Shown: positions 44,253-53,312, counted from the stretch's first letter. The stretch: 64,000 nt of DNA from a bacterium ADurb.Bin236 (GCA_002069885.1 MWCD01000012.1:1-64000); one strand, 5' to 3'. The notes: generated by a model not told the origin, from the sequence alone. Translations and numbers: made by a program.

Positions 44253-45347
44253 ATGGACATCAAAAAACTCGTTCTTCCGCATCTTTTCGAAATCAAACCA
44301 TACGTACCCGGAAAGCCCATACAAGAGGTTCAGCGCGAGCTTGGCATAGATGATGTGCTGAAGCTGGCGTCTAATGAAAACACGATAGGCCCTTCGCCGA
44401 AAGCGGTCGAGGCGATTCGAGCGGCGGCGGCGGGAGTCAACTTCTATCCTGACGGCGGATGCTACTACCTGAAAGAGAAACTGAGCGCGAAGCTCGGCGT
44501 CGGGGTCGACAACTTGGTGGTCGGAAGCGGCATAGACGAGTTGCTGCGCATACTTTGCGTGTCCTGCCTCGGCCCGAAAGACGAAGTAATTTTCGCCGAC
44601 CCCTCGTTCGTGATGTATAAAATCTCCGCAATGGTGGCGGACGCCACTCTGATATCCGTGCCATGCAAAGACAGATACTACCACGACATCCCCGCCATGC
44701 TCGACCGCGTGACGGACAGAACAAAGCTGTTCTTCGTCTGCAATCCGAACAATCCCACAGGGACGATTGTCAAAAAAGCGGACATCGATCTTCTTATGAG
44801 CAAGATTCCGGAACATGTCCTTGTGGTGTTCGACGAGGCGTATTACGAATACGCTTCCGACCCTGATTATCCGCAGACGATGGAATACTTCAAGTCGGGG
44901 CGCGATGTCGTAATCTTCAGGACATTCTCGAAGGTGTACGGCCTTGCCGGGCTGCGCGCAGGCTACGGAATCATGAGCGAGGAACTTGCGGGCGTGTTCC
45001 ACCGCGTGAGGAATCCGTTCAACGTCAACGAGCTTGCTCAGGTCGCGGCGCTGGCCGCTCTCGACGACGACGAGCACGTCAAACGCGTGGTTGAGGCGAA
45101 CGCGGCGGGAAGAAAACAGTTATATGCGGCTTTCGACGCCATGGGCCTCGAATACGCGCCGTCCGACGCTAACTTCGTTCTGGTCGACATCAAGCGCGAC
45201 TCCGAAGAGATATTCAACGCGCTCCTGAAAAAAGGCGTTATCGTGAGACCCGGCAGGTTCCTCGGATTCCCGTCCGGACTGCGAGTTTCGGTGTCCGACG
45301 AAAAAGCCAACGCTCGGTTCATAGCGGCTCTGAAGGAAGTCCTCTGA
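44253..45347 (+). CDS. hisC: Histidinol-phosphate aminotransferase
   Basis: PLP enzyme of histidine synthesis (class II-like fold I aminotransferase). 364 residues with IKPYVPGKPIQEVQRELG and KLASNENTIGPSPKAVEAI at the N-terminus. FFVCNPNNPTGTIV and VVFDEAYYEYA follow, then FRTFSKVYGLAGLRAGYGI carrying the PLP lysine, and the C-terminal RPGRFLGFPSGLRVSV. GGAGGAGG lies before the ATG. No other his genes are nearby; it may also act on aromatic amino acids. Its stop overlaps the cmk start by one base. Confidence 0.95.
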   Translation: MDIKKLVLPHLFEIKPYVPGKPIQEVQRELGIDDVLKLASNENTIGPSPKAVEAIRAAAAGVNFYPDGGCYYLKEKLSAKLGVGVDNLVVGSGIDELLRILCVSCLGPKDEVIFADPSFVMYKISAMVADATLISVPCKDRYYHDIPAMLDRVTDRTKLFFVCNPNNPTGTIVKKADIDLLMSKIPEHVLVVFDEAYYEYASDPDYPQTMEYFKSGRDVVIFRTFSKVYGLAGLRAGYGIMSEELAGVFHRVRNPFNVNELAQVAALAALDDDEHVKRVVEANAAGRKQLYAAFDAMGLEYAPSDANFVLVDIKRDSEEIFNALLKKGVIVRPGRFLGFPSGLRVSVSDEKANARFIAALKEVL

Positions 45348-46054
45348 TGGACAAGAAAAACATATCGGTTGCGATAGACGGCCCGGCTGGAGCCGGGAAG
45401 AGCACGATCGCCAAGCTGGTGGCGCGCGCCTTCGGTCTGGAATACGCGGACACCGGAGCGATGTACCGTGGCGTGGCTCTTGTGGCGCGGCGCGCGGGCG
45501 TCGCCTCGGACGACGAGGCGGCTCTTTCCCGCATCGCCTCGGAAACGGTCTTCTCTTTCGAGGCCGTCGAGCGCGGCGGCTCCCTCGTCAACCGCGTCTT
45601 CATCAACGGCGAGGAAGTCACGGACGCCATCCGCGAGCCTGAAATTTCTTCCATGGCCTCGGCGGTGTCCGCCCTCAGCGGCGTGCGCGCCGCTCTTGTT
45701 GCCAAACAGAAACAAATGGGAGCCGCCGGCGGAGTCGCCATGGAAGGCCGCGACATCGGCGGCGTCGTCCTGCCGGACGCCGAGATCAAGATTTTCCTCA
45801 CCGCGTCCCCCGAAGCCCGCGCCCGCCGCAGGCATCTTGAACTTCTCGCCGCCGGAAAATCCGCGGATTACGACACCGTTCTCAAAGAGATAATAGCTCG
45901 CGACACTCGCGACACCACGCGCGCCGACTCTCCGCTCAAACAAGCCGACGACGCGGCGTTAGTGGACACCGACGACATGTCTATCGAACAGGTTGTCGCT
46001 AGGATATGCGAAATAGTGACGGAAAAAACGGGCCGACGGCCCCTTACGGCTTGA
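45347..46054 (+). CDS. cmk: Cytidylate kinase
   Basis: Phosphorylates CMP and dCMP with ATP. 235 residues with Walker A VAIDGPAGAGKSTIAKLVA, DTGAMYRGVAL, the substrate loop GRDIGGVVLPDAEIKIFLTASPEARARRR and the C-terminal ARDTRDTTRADSPLKQADDA. It is linked to hisC by TGATG overlap, a pairing also seen elsewhere in bacteria. Its 3' end overlaps the convergent HTH gene by 11 bp. Confidence 0.96.
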   Translation: MDKKNISVAIDGPAGAGKSTIAKLVARAFGLEYADTGAMYRGVALVARRAGVASDDEAALSRIASETVFSFEAVERGGSLVNRVFINGEEVTDAIREPEISSMASAVSALSGVRAALVAKQKQMGAAGGVAMEGRDIGGVVLPDAEIKIFLTASPEARARRRHLELLAAGKSADYDTVLKEIIARDTRDTTRADSPLKQADDAALVDTDDMSIEQVVARICEIVTEKTGRRPLTA

Positions 46055-46925
46055 GTTTCAACAGCCGTTTAATCGGAGAAACCTTCTTCAACGCTTTTGC
46101 CTCGCGAGTGTTCTCCTCGCAGTGTTCGAGATGCCTTGCCTTGAAATCCCTCAGCGTCGCGTTTTCCTTCTTCAACACTTCAACGGACTTCCTGATTTCC
46201 TCGACCGCGTTCTCTTTCTGAGAAAGCTTGGCGCGGACAACCCGCAATTCTTCCTTCACGCGCGCCACATCCGCCGCCGAGTCTCCGCTTTCCGCGATCT
46301 TATTTATTCTTTCCTCTATCGAGGCGAGTTGTTTTTTTATCAGTTCGAGGGACTCCCTGTCCTTGCCCGCCGAAGCGTTCATGGCAGCCGCGAGAGAGCC
46401 TAACGCCCTGCTGATGTTCTCGCGCAACTGCCTGTTTTCAGCGCGAGCCTCTTCTCTCACCGACTCTACCGCCTTCAGCATCTGAAGCGCGATCGCGTTC
46501 ACCACCATCGTCTGCTTCTCGTTCATGGCGAGGAACTTCGCCATGAGGTTGCCGCCGTTGCCCGCCGCCGCCGCGGCTGTTTTCGCGTCTGGCGCGGTCG
46601 CCCTGCTCCGCTCAACTTCCATCGCGCCGGTCTCAAGCGGCATCGTCGTCTGCGCCGGAACCCCGCCTTTCGGCGTCGCGTCTATTGGGTATTTCTCGGC
46701 TAGCTTCTCCGTTATCGCGTCCCACGGCAGGTGCTGCTCCTCGCGCATATCCCTGATATCCTTCAGGACTTCCACCGCTTCCGCTCTGTATCTGCGCGAG
46801 CGCCCCGTCCCGACTCCGGGTATGAAATCGCTGAACAACTCCCTGTATTTCCTCAGCGAGCTTTCAGGCACGTCCAACTGCTTGGCTATATCTTTCAATG
46901 TCATCAATCGCGACAAGTTATCCAC
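46044..46925 (-). CDS. MerR-like HTH protein with long coiled coil (RacA-like architecture)
   Basis: 293 residues. The N-terminal 1-80 is a MerR-type winged helix (TLKDIAKQLDVPESSLRKYRELF, GRSRRYRAEAVEVLKDIRDMRE). A low-complexity linker (about 85-125) follows. A long coiled coil covers about 135-270 (KELRVVRAKLSQKENAVEEIRKSVEVLKKENATL), and the tail is basic (KALKKVSPIKRLLKLKP). This head-plus-coil layout resembles chromosome-organising proteins such as Bacillus RacA more than ligand-sensing MerR regulators. The start is GTG at 46925; ATG at 46904 is an alternative. A near-consensus promoter drives it. Confidence 0.78.
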   Translation of the reverse strand: MDNLSRLMTLKDIAKQLDVPESSLRKYRELFSDFIPGVGTGRSRRYRAEAVEVLKDIRDMREEQHLPWDAITEKLAEKYPIDATPKGGVPAQTTMPLETGAMEVERSRATAPDAKTAAAAAGNGGNLMAKFLAMNEKQTMVVNAIALQMLKAVESVREEARAENRQLRENISRALGSLAAAMNASAGKDRESLELIKKQLASIEERINKIAESGDSAADVARVKEELRVVRAKLSQKENAVEEIRKSVEVLKKENATLRDFKARHLEHCEENTREAKALKKVSPIKRLLKLKP

Positions 46926-46979
46926 CCTACCAGAACCTGTTTCGCATCAATCAGCGCTTCCCTTTGACTGAATGTGAAT

Positions 46980-47008
46980 AATATATCATACGGCATATAC
47001 ACTGTCAA
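46980..47008 (-). promoter_or_regulatory. Strong promoter for the HTH/coiled-coil gene
   Basis: Minus strand TTGACA, 17 bp, TATATT, 55 bp before the GTG start. Confidence 0.7.
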
Positions 47009-47070
47009 AATATCAATAGAGTAATTTTTTTGTGAATATGAATATTGACTTTTCAATTAATTGGCGGTAA

Positions 47071-48408
47071 TCAGCCCGGCGCCGGAGAGTCGTTCGCCGC
47101 ATCCTGTTTCCGCTTCAGCGGACGCAGGCCGATGAAAGCGGCCAGCGCGCAGACTCCCAGTATCGCCGCGCAAGCTCCGAACGGCGCGTAGCGGCCCGCG
47201 AGATTGTACGTGTTCTCCGCGATTGTTATCTCGATTTTCAGCCCGTCGCCATATAGCACCGGACCAAGGAAAAGGCCGATCGCCGCCCCGGCTCCCTGAA
47301 ACGCCGTTACCACGCCCAGAACAGCCCCGCGAAGCCCCGCCCACTCGCCGCGCGTCACCAGCGCCATCCACGCCGGAGCCCCCATCACGAACGCCAGTCC
47401 ATACCCCGCCGCTGCAAGCGCAAGCGTCCACGGCTCCCTCACAATCGCCATCAGGCCGAGACAGACTGCGGAGATGGACATCGACGCCTTCACCGCCGCC
47501 TCCCTTCCCGCCACGTCCGCCAAGCGCCCCGCAGGCAACGCCAGCAACGCTATCCCCGCCCCCGCCAGCGGTATCACGTACCACAAATCCTTCTCCTCCC
47601 ACCCAAGCTCGTCGAACAGGAAGAAGAACGTCGTGTGCGTCACCATGCTCGTGCCCATCATCTGCATGAACGCAATGAAAATCAGAGTGGCGAGCTGTCC
47701 GAGAACCGGCCAGTCCGTCAGGAGTTTTTTCAGGTTCTGCGCCATCGTCGCCGGGTCGGCGGCGCGCGCCTTGCTGTCCGCCCCCGCCTTCACCGCCCTG
47801 CCTATCCTCTTCGACGACCACACCGTCAGAACCATTGCGCACACCATCAGCAGGCTCATAGTCGCGAACACGTGCTCATAGTCGCCGAACGTCGCTTTAA
47901 TCAGCGGGGCCAGCGTGAACCCTATGCCGAGGCTGCACAACATGCAGATGGTAAAAACGCTCATCGCGGTTGCGCGGTGTTTCTCGTCCGTCGCGTCCGC
48001 GAACAGGGCGATAATCGCCGGCCACAGCGCGGCGGCCCCCGCCCCGTCTATCAGCCTCAGCGCCAGAAACGCTCCCGGCCCCTGCGCCTTCGCGTAAAAA
48101 AACGGCGTCACCATCCCCACCGCTAAGCTCAGCATCACAAGATTCGTCCGCTTCACCCTGTCGCCCAGCCCGCCCGTAATCGGCTTCAGCGCCGTCTCAG
48201 ACAACACGAACCCAGACTGCGCCGCCCCGGCCAGCACCTTCGACCATCCCCTGCCCGCAAACAACAGCGGAACCAACGGGATCATCATCTTATAGCAAAG
48301 GTCCGCCGACAGCGTCACCGCCGCAAGCAACAACACCACCGGATACCTTCGGAAAAATTCCCTTATCGATATCCTCGCCTCGTTGTCCGCTCCCCGTTCC
48401 GTGAACAT
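47071..48408 (-). CDS. Major facilitator superfamily transporter
   Basis: 445 residues with about 12 membrane segments. MFS signatures include GLGDRVKRTNLVMLS in the first half (loop 2-3) and LPAGRLADVAGREAAVKASM in the second half, each the GxxxDRxGR-type loop. A cytoplasmic middle loop lies near residue 200. It is probably a small-molecule efflux or uptake carrier; the substrate cannot be told. GAGGAGACGAGGA precedes the ATG. Single gene, divergent from the zinc-ribbon gene. Confidence 0.9.
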   Translation of the reverse strand: MFTERGADNEARISIREFFRRYPVVLLLAAVTLSADLCYKMMIPLVPLLFAGRGWSKVLAGAAQSGFVLSETALKPITGGLGDRVKRTNLVMLSLAVGMVTPFFYAKAQGPGAFLALRLIDGAGAAALWPAIIALFADATDEKHRATAMSVFTICMLCSLGIGFTLAPLIKATFGDYEHVFATMSLLMVCAMVLTVWSSKRIGRAVKAGADSKARAADPATMAQNLKKLLTDWPVLGQLATLIFIAFMQMMGTSMVTHTTFFFLFDELGWEEKDLWYVIPLAGAGIALLALPAGRLADVAGREAAVKASMSISAVCLGLMAIVREPWTLALAAAGYGLAFVMGAPAWMALVTRGEWAGLRGAVLGVVTAFQGAGAAIGLFLGPVLYGDGLKIEITIAENTYNLAGRYAPFGACAAILGVCALAAFIGLRPLKRKQDAANDSPAPG

Positions 48409-48639
48409 CCGATCCTCGTCTCCTCAATACTCGCCCAACACTCTTCTCGGCGACAGTTAAATTTTACACGCATCCGGGATTACTCATAAAGAGAAGTTCA
48501 AAAATGTCCGTCGCGCCGCCGACGAAAAAAATGGCGCTGTAAACGGCGTCGGTTTCGTGCTATGATTCCCCGAAAGCATACCTGCCGGCGCCGGGGTCTT
48601 TTGGCAACCGGGACGCGGCGGACATCGCGGAGGCGAACC

Positions 48640-49629
48640 ATGAAATGCTCCACATGCGGAACCAACCTCGAACCGGGCGACGCGTTTTGCCCTGAATGCG
48701 GAACAAAAGCGGCTCCCGCGCAGGCGGCCGCCAAACCCGCCGCGCCTCCGCCTCCGCAGCATCCTAAACAGCCTGCCGCCGCTGCGCCGCCTCCGCAATA
48801 TCCTAAACAGCCCGCAGCCGTCGAAGACGAGGATATCCTCCCCGGCAAAAAGAAAAAAGAAAAGAAAGAAAAAAAACAGAAACCGCCTAAAGAGCCTAAA
48901 ACGCCAAAAGCCCCGCGCGCTCCCAAGGCCCCGAAAGACCCGAACGCGAAAAAGAAACCAGTCGTGCTGTTGATCGTGTTGCTGGTCGTAGCGGCCGGCG
49001 CGGCGGCGTTTATGACATTCGGCAATAAACCCTCCGAACAGCCCATGCCCATGCCCAACAGACCGGTCCGCCCCGCCGCTCAACGCCCCGCTCCCGCCGC
49101 CCGCGCTCCCAGAACTGGCGACATTCAGGAACCCGGCGTCGACAAATTCGCCGATCGTGTCTGCCGCAACTCAATGTCAGACGTGAAAACCGTGGACGAC
49201 CTTACCAGCTTCGAGTTCATCGCTAGAATATCTGCCGATCCCGCCGCTCTTGCGGCCAAGAAAATCGACCTGCGCGACTATGTTTCCGCCGCCGCAGACG
49301 CGGTCCGCGCGGACATCGAGAAACAAGGTATGAAACCCTGCGAAAGCTGCAGCGTCGCCCTCGCCAAAGAGATGGAATGCGGTCAGGCTCTCGGCGTCCT
49401 CGGCTCTGTGCTCGCAAAAGAGAACCTTCTGAAAAACACGTCCGAGATTCGACCCGCCGCCGCCGAAACCGGCGTGGCAAACTGCGGGGTATTCGTGCTA
49501 GAACAGAAATGGCCGGGCGCGGCTTCGCCCTCTCAAGTCGCCTACTTCACTGGCGAAATCAATGGCAGGCGCTCTATCTTGTTCTATGCCGCCACCAATC
49601 ATTTCGTCTCTGAAATCGCTCCTCAATAA
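48640..49629 (+). CDS. Zinc-ribbon membrane protein, unknown function
   Basis: 329 residues from the ATG that has GGAGG 6 bases upstream. An N-terminal zinc ribbon (MKCSTCGTNLEPGDAFCPECGTK) is followed by a Pro/Ala/Gln repeat (about 25-65: PPQHPKQPAAAAPPPQYPKQPAA). A Lys/Pro tract follows, then one membrane segment (VVLLIVLLVVAAGAAAFMTF, about 108-127) and a C-terminal domain of about 190 residues (SDVKTVDDLTSFEFIARISADPAAL, ESCSVALAKEMECGQ). Topology suggests a cytoplasmic zinc ribbon and an outer C-terminal domain. No family is recognised for the latter. Confidence 0.75.
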   Translation: MKCSTCGTNLEPGDAFCPECGTKAAPAQAAAKPAAPPPPQHPKQPAAAAPPPQYPKQPAAVEDEDILPGKKKKEKKEKKQKPPKEPKTPKAPRAPKAPKDPNAKKKPVVLLIVLLVVAAGAAAFMTFGNKPSEQPMPMPNRPVRPAAQRPAPAARAPRTGDIQEPGVDKFADRVCRNSMSDVKTVDDLTSFEFIARISADPAALAAKKIDLRDYVSAAADAVRADIEKQGMKPCESCSVALAKEMECGQALGVLGSVLAKENLLKNTSEIRPAAAETGVANCGVFVLEQKWPGAASPSQVAYFTGEINGRRSILFYAATNHFVSEIAPQ

Positions 49630-49646
49630 GTTGAAATGAGAAAAAG

Positions 49647-49760
49647 CCAAAGAGAAACTTTTGAAAAAGTTTCTCTTTGAATCTCTTCAAAACGTTTCAA
49701 TGGTCGTCGGGAGCGAATCGCTGCCGCGCTTCTCTCCCGACGCCCTATGTAAAATCATTG
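49647..49760 (+). repeat. 3'-end element, class C copy 3
   Basis: AAAGAGAAACTTTT / AAAAAGTTTCTCTTT hairpin 20 bp after the zinc-ribbon stop, then AATCTCTTCAAAACGTTTCA, then a hairpin CGTCGGGAG ... CTCCCGACG. Best-preserved class C copy. Confidence 0.8.
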
Positions 49761-49774
49761 AAAATAATTCCTCT

Positions 49775-49904
49775 GAGAATCCTTTCCCAGCATCTTTTCA
49801 CATGATACGCGCCTAAGGCGGAAGCAAAGCTCCGTATTCGGCGCCTGCATGAAAGATTTTGAAAGGGATTTTAAGGGAAAACTTTTTCAAAAGCATTCCC
49901 TTAA
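49775..49904 (-). repeat. 3'-end element, class B copy 5
   Basis: Minus strand TTAAGGGAATGCTTTT / AAAAAGTTTTCCCTTAA hairpin 23 bp after the nitroreductase stop, then AATCCCTTTCAAAATCTTTCA, GC-rich hairpin GCGCCGAATACGGAGC..., and CATGTGAAAAGATG. It faces the class C copy across the convergent junction. Confidence 0.78.
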
Positions 49905-49926
49905 CGTTTCGCTTGTTGACTCGCCG

Positions 49927-50502
49927 TCAGAATTTTTCTTTGTGGAGAATCGTGTCTATGGAGCGTTTGGGGACATGAAGGAGACCCCTGTCGTCTCGCC
50001 AATATTTGGTGTCGTCTCCCGCGAGTTCGGTTATGGGAGACTCGGCTGGTTTGCCTAGGGCGACGACGCTATCGACGTCGCAATGGCCGGCGATGCCGAA
50101 AGCTTCTTTGATAGCCGCGCGGTCCACCGAGCGCAACCAGCAGGCCCCGTAGCCTTCTTCGATAGCGGACAGGAGGATATTCTGAACGGCGGCGCCGGAC
50201 TCATGTCCGCCGCCCTTTGCGGCAATGTTCCTGTTGATTAGAACGACTATGTACGCGGCGGGTTTTTTATCTTCCGCCGGGGTGTCGCCGCCGCCGATGA
50301 AACGCGCCCATTTCAGATGCGGAAATATCTTTTCGCACCCCGAAGGCGAAGCCACGGTGATGTATTCAAGAGGTTGGGCGTTTCCCGCCGAGGGAGCGAG
50401 CCGGGCGGCGTCGACAAACTTAATCAACATCGATTCCGGCACAAGCTGATTTTTAAAACGCCTTATTGTGCGCCTGCGCTGTATGGCGGATGAAACATTC
50501 AC
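49927..50502 (-). CDS. Nitroreductase-family flavoprotein
   Basis: 191 residues. FMN-dependent NAD(P)H oxidoreductase fold: SSAIQRRRTIRRFKNQLVPE at the N-terminus (the RRS/TxRxF motif), AARLAPSAGNAQPLEYITV, GAAVQNILLSAIEEGYGACWLRS and VVALGKPAESP. The start is GTG with GGAGG 8 bases upstream. The substrate is not evident. It ends at a class B 3'-end element and converges with the zinc-ribbon gene. Confidence 0.9.
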   Translation of the reverse strand: MNVSSAIQRRRTIRRFKNQLVPESMLIKFVDAARLAPSAGNAQPLEYITVASPSGCEKIFPHLKWARFIGGGDTPAEDKKPAAYIVVLINRNIAAKGGGHESGAAVQNILLSAIEEGYGACWLRSVDRAAIKEAFGIAGHCDVDSVVALGKPAESPITELAGDDTKYWRDDRGLLHVPKRSIDTILHKEKF

Positions 50503-50609
50503 TTGAAGTCGCCTCCGGGAAACCGCCGCAGATTCCGGCCGCGGCGGCGTTCGCGGTTATGATAGCGGGCGGCGCGTTTTTTTCAAGTCCCACGCGCCGC
50601 CCGTCTCTT

Positions 50610-51122
50610 TCACGCGTTCTCTTCCTTCATTATCTTTATCATCTTCGCTATCGTCTGGTTGTCCTTTTCGAGGTTCTTCTTGTAAGCCTCGAGGATAACC
50701 TGTTCAGCCATTTTTCCCAGCAGGGGAAGGTCCACTTTCACTTCCAGCTCAAGCTCCCGCTTGGTCTTCTTCTGCCCGCCTTCCTCGTACTCGTTGTATT
50801 TCGAGTATCCGGTGCACTTGAACAGTTTGCTTCCGGCTTTCGGCGTGATCGTCCACGTGTGGACGTTCGATTCCATGTCATAGACCGATTCGTCGATGGT
50901 CTTCATCATGTCGTCAGAAAGAACTTTCTGGAGCGGTTTCGGGATGCTGGCGGAAAGCTCGATTATCCTCTTGGAGAAAATCTTCTTGCCTTCCTCTCGG
51001 CGGGAAATCTCCTCGTGCTTCTGCAGTTCGGGAAACTTGTCGGGGTTCTCGAACCTTTTCTCTCTGGCCTCCCACACCATGTCGATGGGGCCGTCGAACA
51101 AGAAGTTTGCTTTGAATTTCAT
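50610..51122 (-). CDS. DUF2505-like SRPBCC-fold protein
   Basis: 170 residues without signal peptide. The pattern MKFKANFLFDGPIDMVWEAREKRF, then TWTITPKAGSKLFKCTGYSKY and the C-terminal helix LLGKMAEQVILEAYKKNLEKDNQTIAKMI, resembles the DUF2505 branch of the Bet-v1/SRPBCC fold, which binds hydrophobic ligands. No role is established. GGAGG lies 12 bases before the ATG. It lies 21 bp after the lipoate ligase gene. Confidence 0.75.
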   Translation of the reverse strand: MKFKANFLFDGPIDMVWEAREKRFENPDKFPELQKHEEISRREEGKKIFSKRIIELSASIPKPLQKVLSDDMMKTIDESVYDMESNVHTWTITPKAGSKLFKCTGYSKYNEYEEGGQKKTKRELELEVKVDLPLLGKMAEQVILEAYKKNLEKDNQTIAKMIKIMKEENA

Positions 51123-51143
51123 GTGACTGAAAAACCTCCGGAT

Positions 51144-51932
51144 TTATTCTTCGTCGCCGCAATCCGGTTTTCGGGAGCGGCGAAGATTCCAATCGTCGGA
51201 CGAATACTTCGGAACGAGAGCGGCTGCGGCGACGAGGGTTTCGTTTGACGGCGGTTCCGGGTCTCCCAAATCGAAAACAGTCTGAAAACCCAGCTTGACC
51301 GCTTCCGCCGTTTCCTCGAAGGTCGGCGCGTAGCAGAGGATTTCCTTTAGGGAGCAAACCCGCCTGCGGGCCTCGCTCAGCCCATGTTTTTTATATTTCT
51401 CCTCCGGAACCCGCAACAGCCCGAACATCTTGTTCAGATCCGTGTCAAGCAGCGCCGTGCCGTGTTGCATTATCATTCCGCCGCGCCTGACCTGAGCGCT
51501 TCCGCTTACTTTTTTATCTCCGAAGATAATATCATTAACAGGGGAGAACTTGAAACCATTTCGAAAAAAATCCAGTCCGGCGGCCAGCGCCCCGCAGATG
51601 ATTTCATACGAGGCCGAGATGGGGCCGGGGAAAGCCGATGCCGGGACGACCACGCAGTATGTCAGTTCCGCTTGATGAAAAACCGCCCCGCCGCCGGTAA
51701 TTCGGCGAAGCGCCGGGACTCCCGCCGCGCGGCACGCGTCAAGATCGATCTCTGCCGCGGCGTCCTGCGAGTAGCCGAATGTTATAGCGGGCGGTCGCCA
51801 AGAGTAAAATCGGAGCGATGGGCGCGCCCGACCTGCGGCCGCTTCGTTAAGCAGCGCCTCGTCCAGCGCCATGTTCCACGGCCCTTCCGCCGCCCCCGGC
51901 TCCAGAAACGCCAGCCTCAACCTTTCTTCCAT
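51144..51932 (-). CDS. Lipoate-protein ligase / octanoyltransferase family (LplA/LipM-like)
   Basis: 262 residues from the ATG at 51932, chosen because GAGGGG lies 5 bases upstream; the longer frame is antisense-like sequence inside the phosphoesterase gene. Family blocks are GPWNMALDEALL, RFYSWRPPAITFGYSQ, RRITGGGAVFHQAELTYCVV and the catalytic-lysine region NDIIFGDKKVSGSAQVRRGG. It attaches lipoate or octanoate to lipoyl domains; whether it is a ligase or transferase cannot be decided from sequence alone. It lies 8 bp after the phosphoesterase gene. Confidence 0.88.
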   Translation of the reverse strand: MEERLRLAFLEPGAAEGPWNMALDEALLNEAAAGRARPSLRFYSWRPPAITFGYSQDAAAEIDLDACRAAGVPALRRITGGGAVFHQAELTYCVVVPASAFPGPISASYEIICGALAAGLDFFRNGFKFSPVNDIIFGDKKVSGSAQVRRGGMIMQHGTALLDTDLNKMFGLLRVPEEKYKKHGLSEARRRVCSLKEILCYAPTFEETAEAVKLGFQTVFDLGDPEPPSNETLVAAAALVPKYSSDDWNLRRSRKPDCGDEE

Positions 51933-51940
51933 CGCGCCCC

Positions 51941-53230
51941 TCAGCCCTTCATCGGCGGCGAGTCGAACAGCTTCAGCGTTCTGATGTCGAACGACATGTC
52001 CGGCTGCGCCTGCGCTATCCTTATCGCCCACAACTCCTCGCGCCCGGCGTCGCTTCCCACCGACGTGGTTGCCACGTAGCGCGTCTTGCCCTCCGTAATA
52101 TCCTCGTTCCGGTGTATATGCCCGTAGAAGAAATACGGCGGCTCGAACTTCTTTATCAAATTCATGAACTTGTTCATGCCCGTGCAATCAGAGCACCACT
52201 GTTGCGGCACAGGCTCGAACTGCCTCGGCCCGTGGTGAGCGGCCAGAATCGGAATCCTGTCGCCTGAGGTTTCCATCGCGCGGGCAACGAAACTCAGCTC
52301 CCTTTTGCTCAACGTGCCGCTGTACGAGATAGCCCCGCCGTGTTTTTGAAAATATTCCAAGTTGCGGTTGCGCACCGTCAGCGAGTCCCAGTCGTAGGAG
52401 TTGAAACAAATGAACCTGTGCGGGCCGAAGTCGAGCACGCGCCGCGTCGGGCCGAAGAAGTCGCGCCAATACGTCACGCCGTCCGTCCGCAGCGTTCCGT
52501 CCGCGTCCAGCCACGAATAGAAATCGTGGTTGCCGGGGATTATGACCATCGGGACGCGGGCGTGTTCAAGCAGTTCTGCGACCGCCGCCGGGTAGTCCTC
52601 GTCGTAAGTCTCAGGATACGCCGTTATGTCTCCAGTGAGAAGAATGAACTGCGGGTTCTCTCTGTTTGCGGCCTCGATGGACGCGACGCGGACTTTTTTG
52701 ATGTCCATACCGGGGAACTGTTTTTCGGCGCGCGGGTCGCCCATGTGGTAGTCCGTCACATGCGCAAACTTGAGAGGGGCTTCGAACGATTCGATTACGG
52801 AGACCGAGTGGCGTTGCATGTCCATGCGGGGTTCTCCGCCGGATGTGAACTGGATTTCAAGGTCGTACAGTCCGGAAGGGACGTGGGCGGGTATATCGAT
52901 CTCGAAGTTGCCGCCGCCCTCAGGCAGAGGCGAGTCAAGAGATGTTTCCGCCGCAACCTCCCCGCTGAATGAGCACAACAGCCTCGCCTTGGTCGCGCGG
53001 CCCGCTTTCGACGCGCTCACAGTCGCCGCCGCCCGCCCTCCGGGAACCACGAATTCCGGCTGGCTGAAAGTCGGCCGCTTCAATTCGCGAACCGCGATTT
53101 GAATGCCTTTCGCGCGCGTCGAAAACACCGGCAAACCGAACGCCGAAATCGCGCCCGCTCCGACCGCCAGCTTCCCGGCCGCCGCTAAAAACTCTCTCCT
53201 GCTCATTCTTCCGAAGTTATTTTCTTTCAT
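51941..53230 (-). CDS. Tat-exported metallophosphoesterase
   Basis: 429 residues. A twin-arginine signal (MSRREFLAAAGKLAVGAGAIS) is followed by an Ig-like region (about 55-145). Then comes a calcineurin-like catalytic domain: HVTDYHMGD, FILLTGDITAYPETYDED, VIIPGNHDFY (GNHD) and later AAHHGPRQF and FYGHIHRNED (GHxH). These give the full dinuclear metal site. It probably acts on phosphoesters in the periplasm after folding with its metals in the cytoplasm. GAGGAGACGG precedes the ATG. It lies upstream of the lipoate ligase in one transcript. Confidence 0.9.
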   Translation of the reverse strand: MKENNFGRMSRREFLAAAGKLAVGAGAISAFGLPVFSTRAKGIQIAVRELKRPTFSQPEFVVPGGRAAATVSASKAGRATKARLLCSFSGEVAAETSLDSPLPEGGGNFEIDIPAHVPSGLYDLEIQFTSGGEPRMDMQRHSVSVIESFEAPLKFAHVTDYHMGDPRAEKQFPGMDIKKVRVASIEAANRENPQFILLTGDITAYPETYDEDYPAAVAELLEHARVPMVIIPGNHDFYSWLDADGTLRTDGVTYWRDFFGPTRRVLDFGPHRFICFNSYDWDSLTVRNRNLEYFQKHGGAISYSGTLSKRELSFVARAMETSGDRIPILAAHHGPRQFEPVPQQWCSDCTGMNKFMNLIKKFEPPYFFYGHIHRNEDITEGKTRYVATTSVGSDAGREELWAIRIAQAQPDMSFDIRTLKLFDSPPMKG

Positions 53231-53312
53231 ATCGCCGTCTCCTCTGTTGACAAATGAAAATCAGTCGGCGGAACTTGCGCTGAGGGTGGAATAACCGCGG
53301 GCGCTCGCGTTC

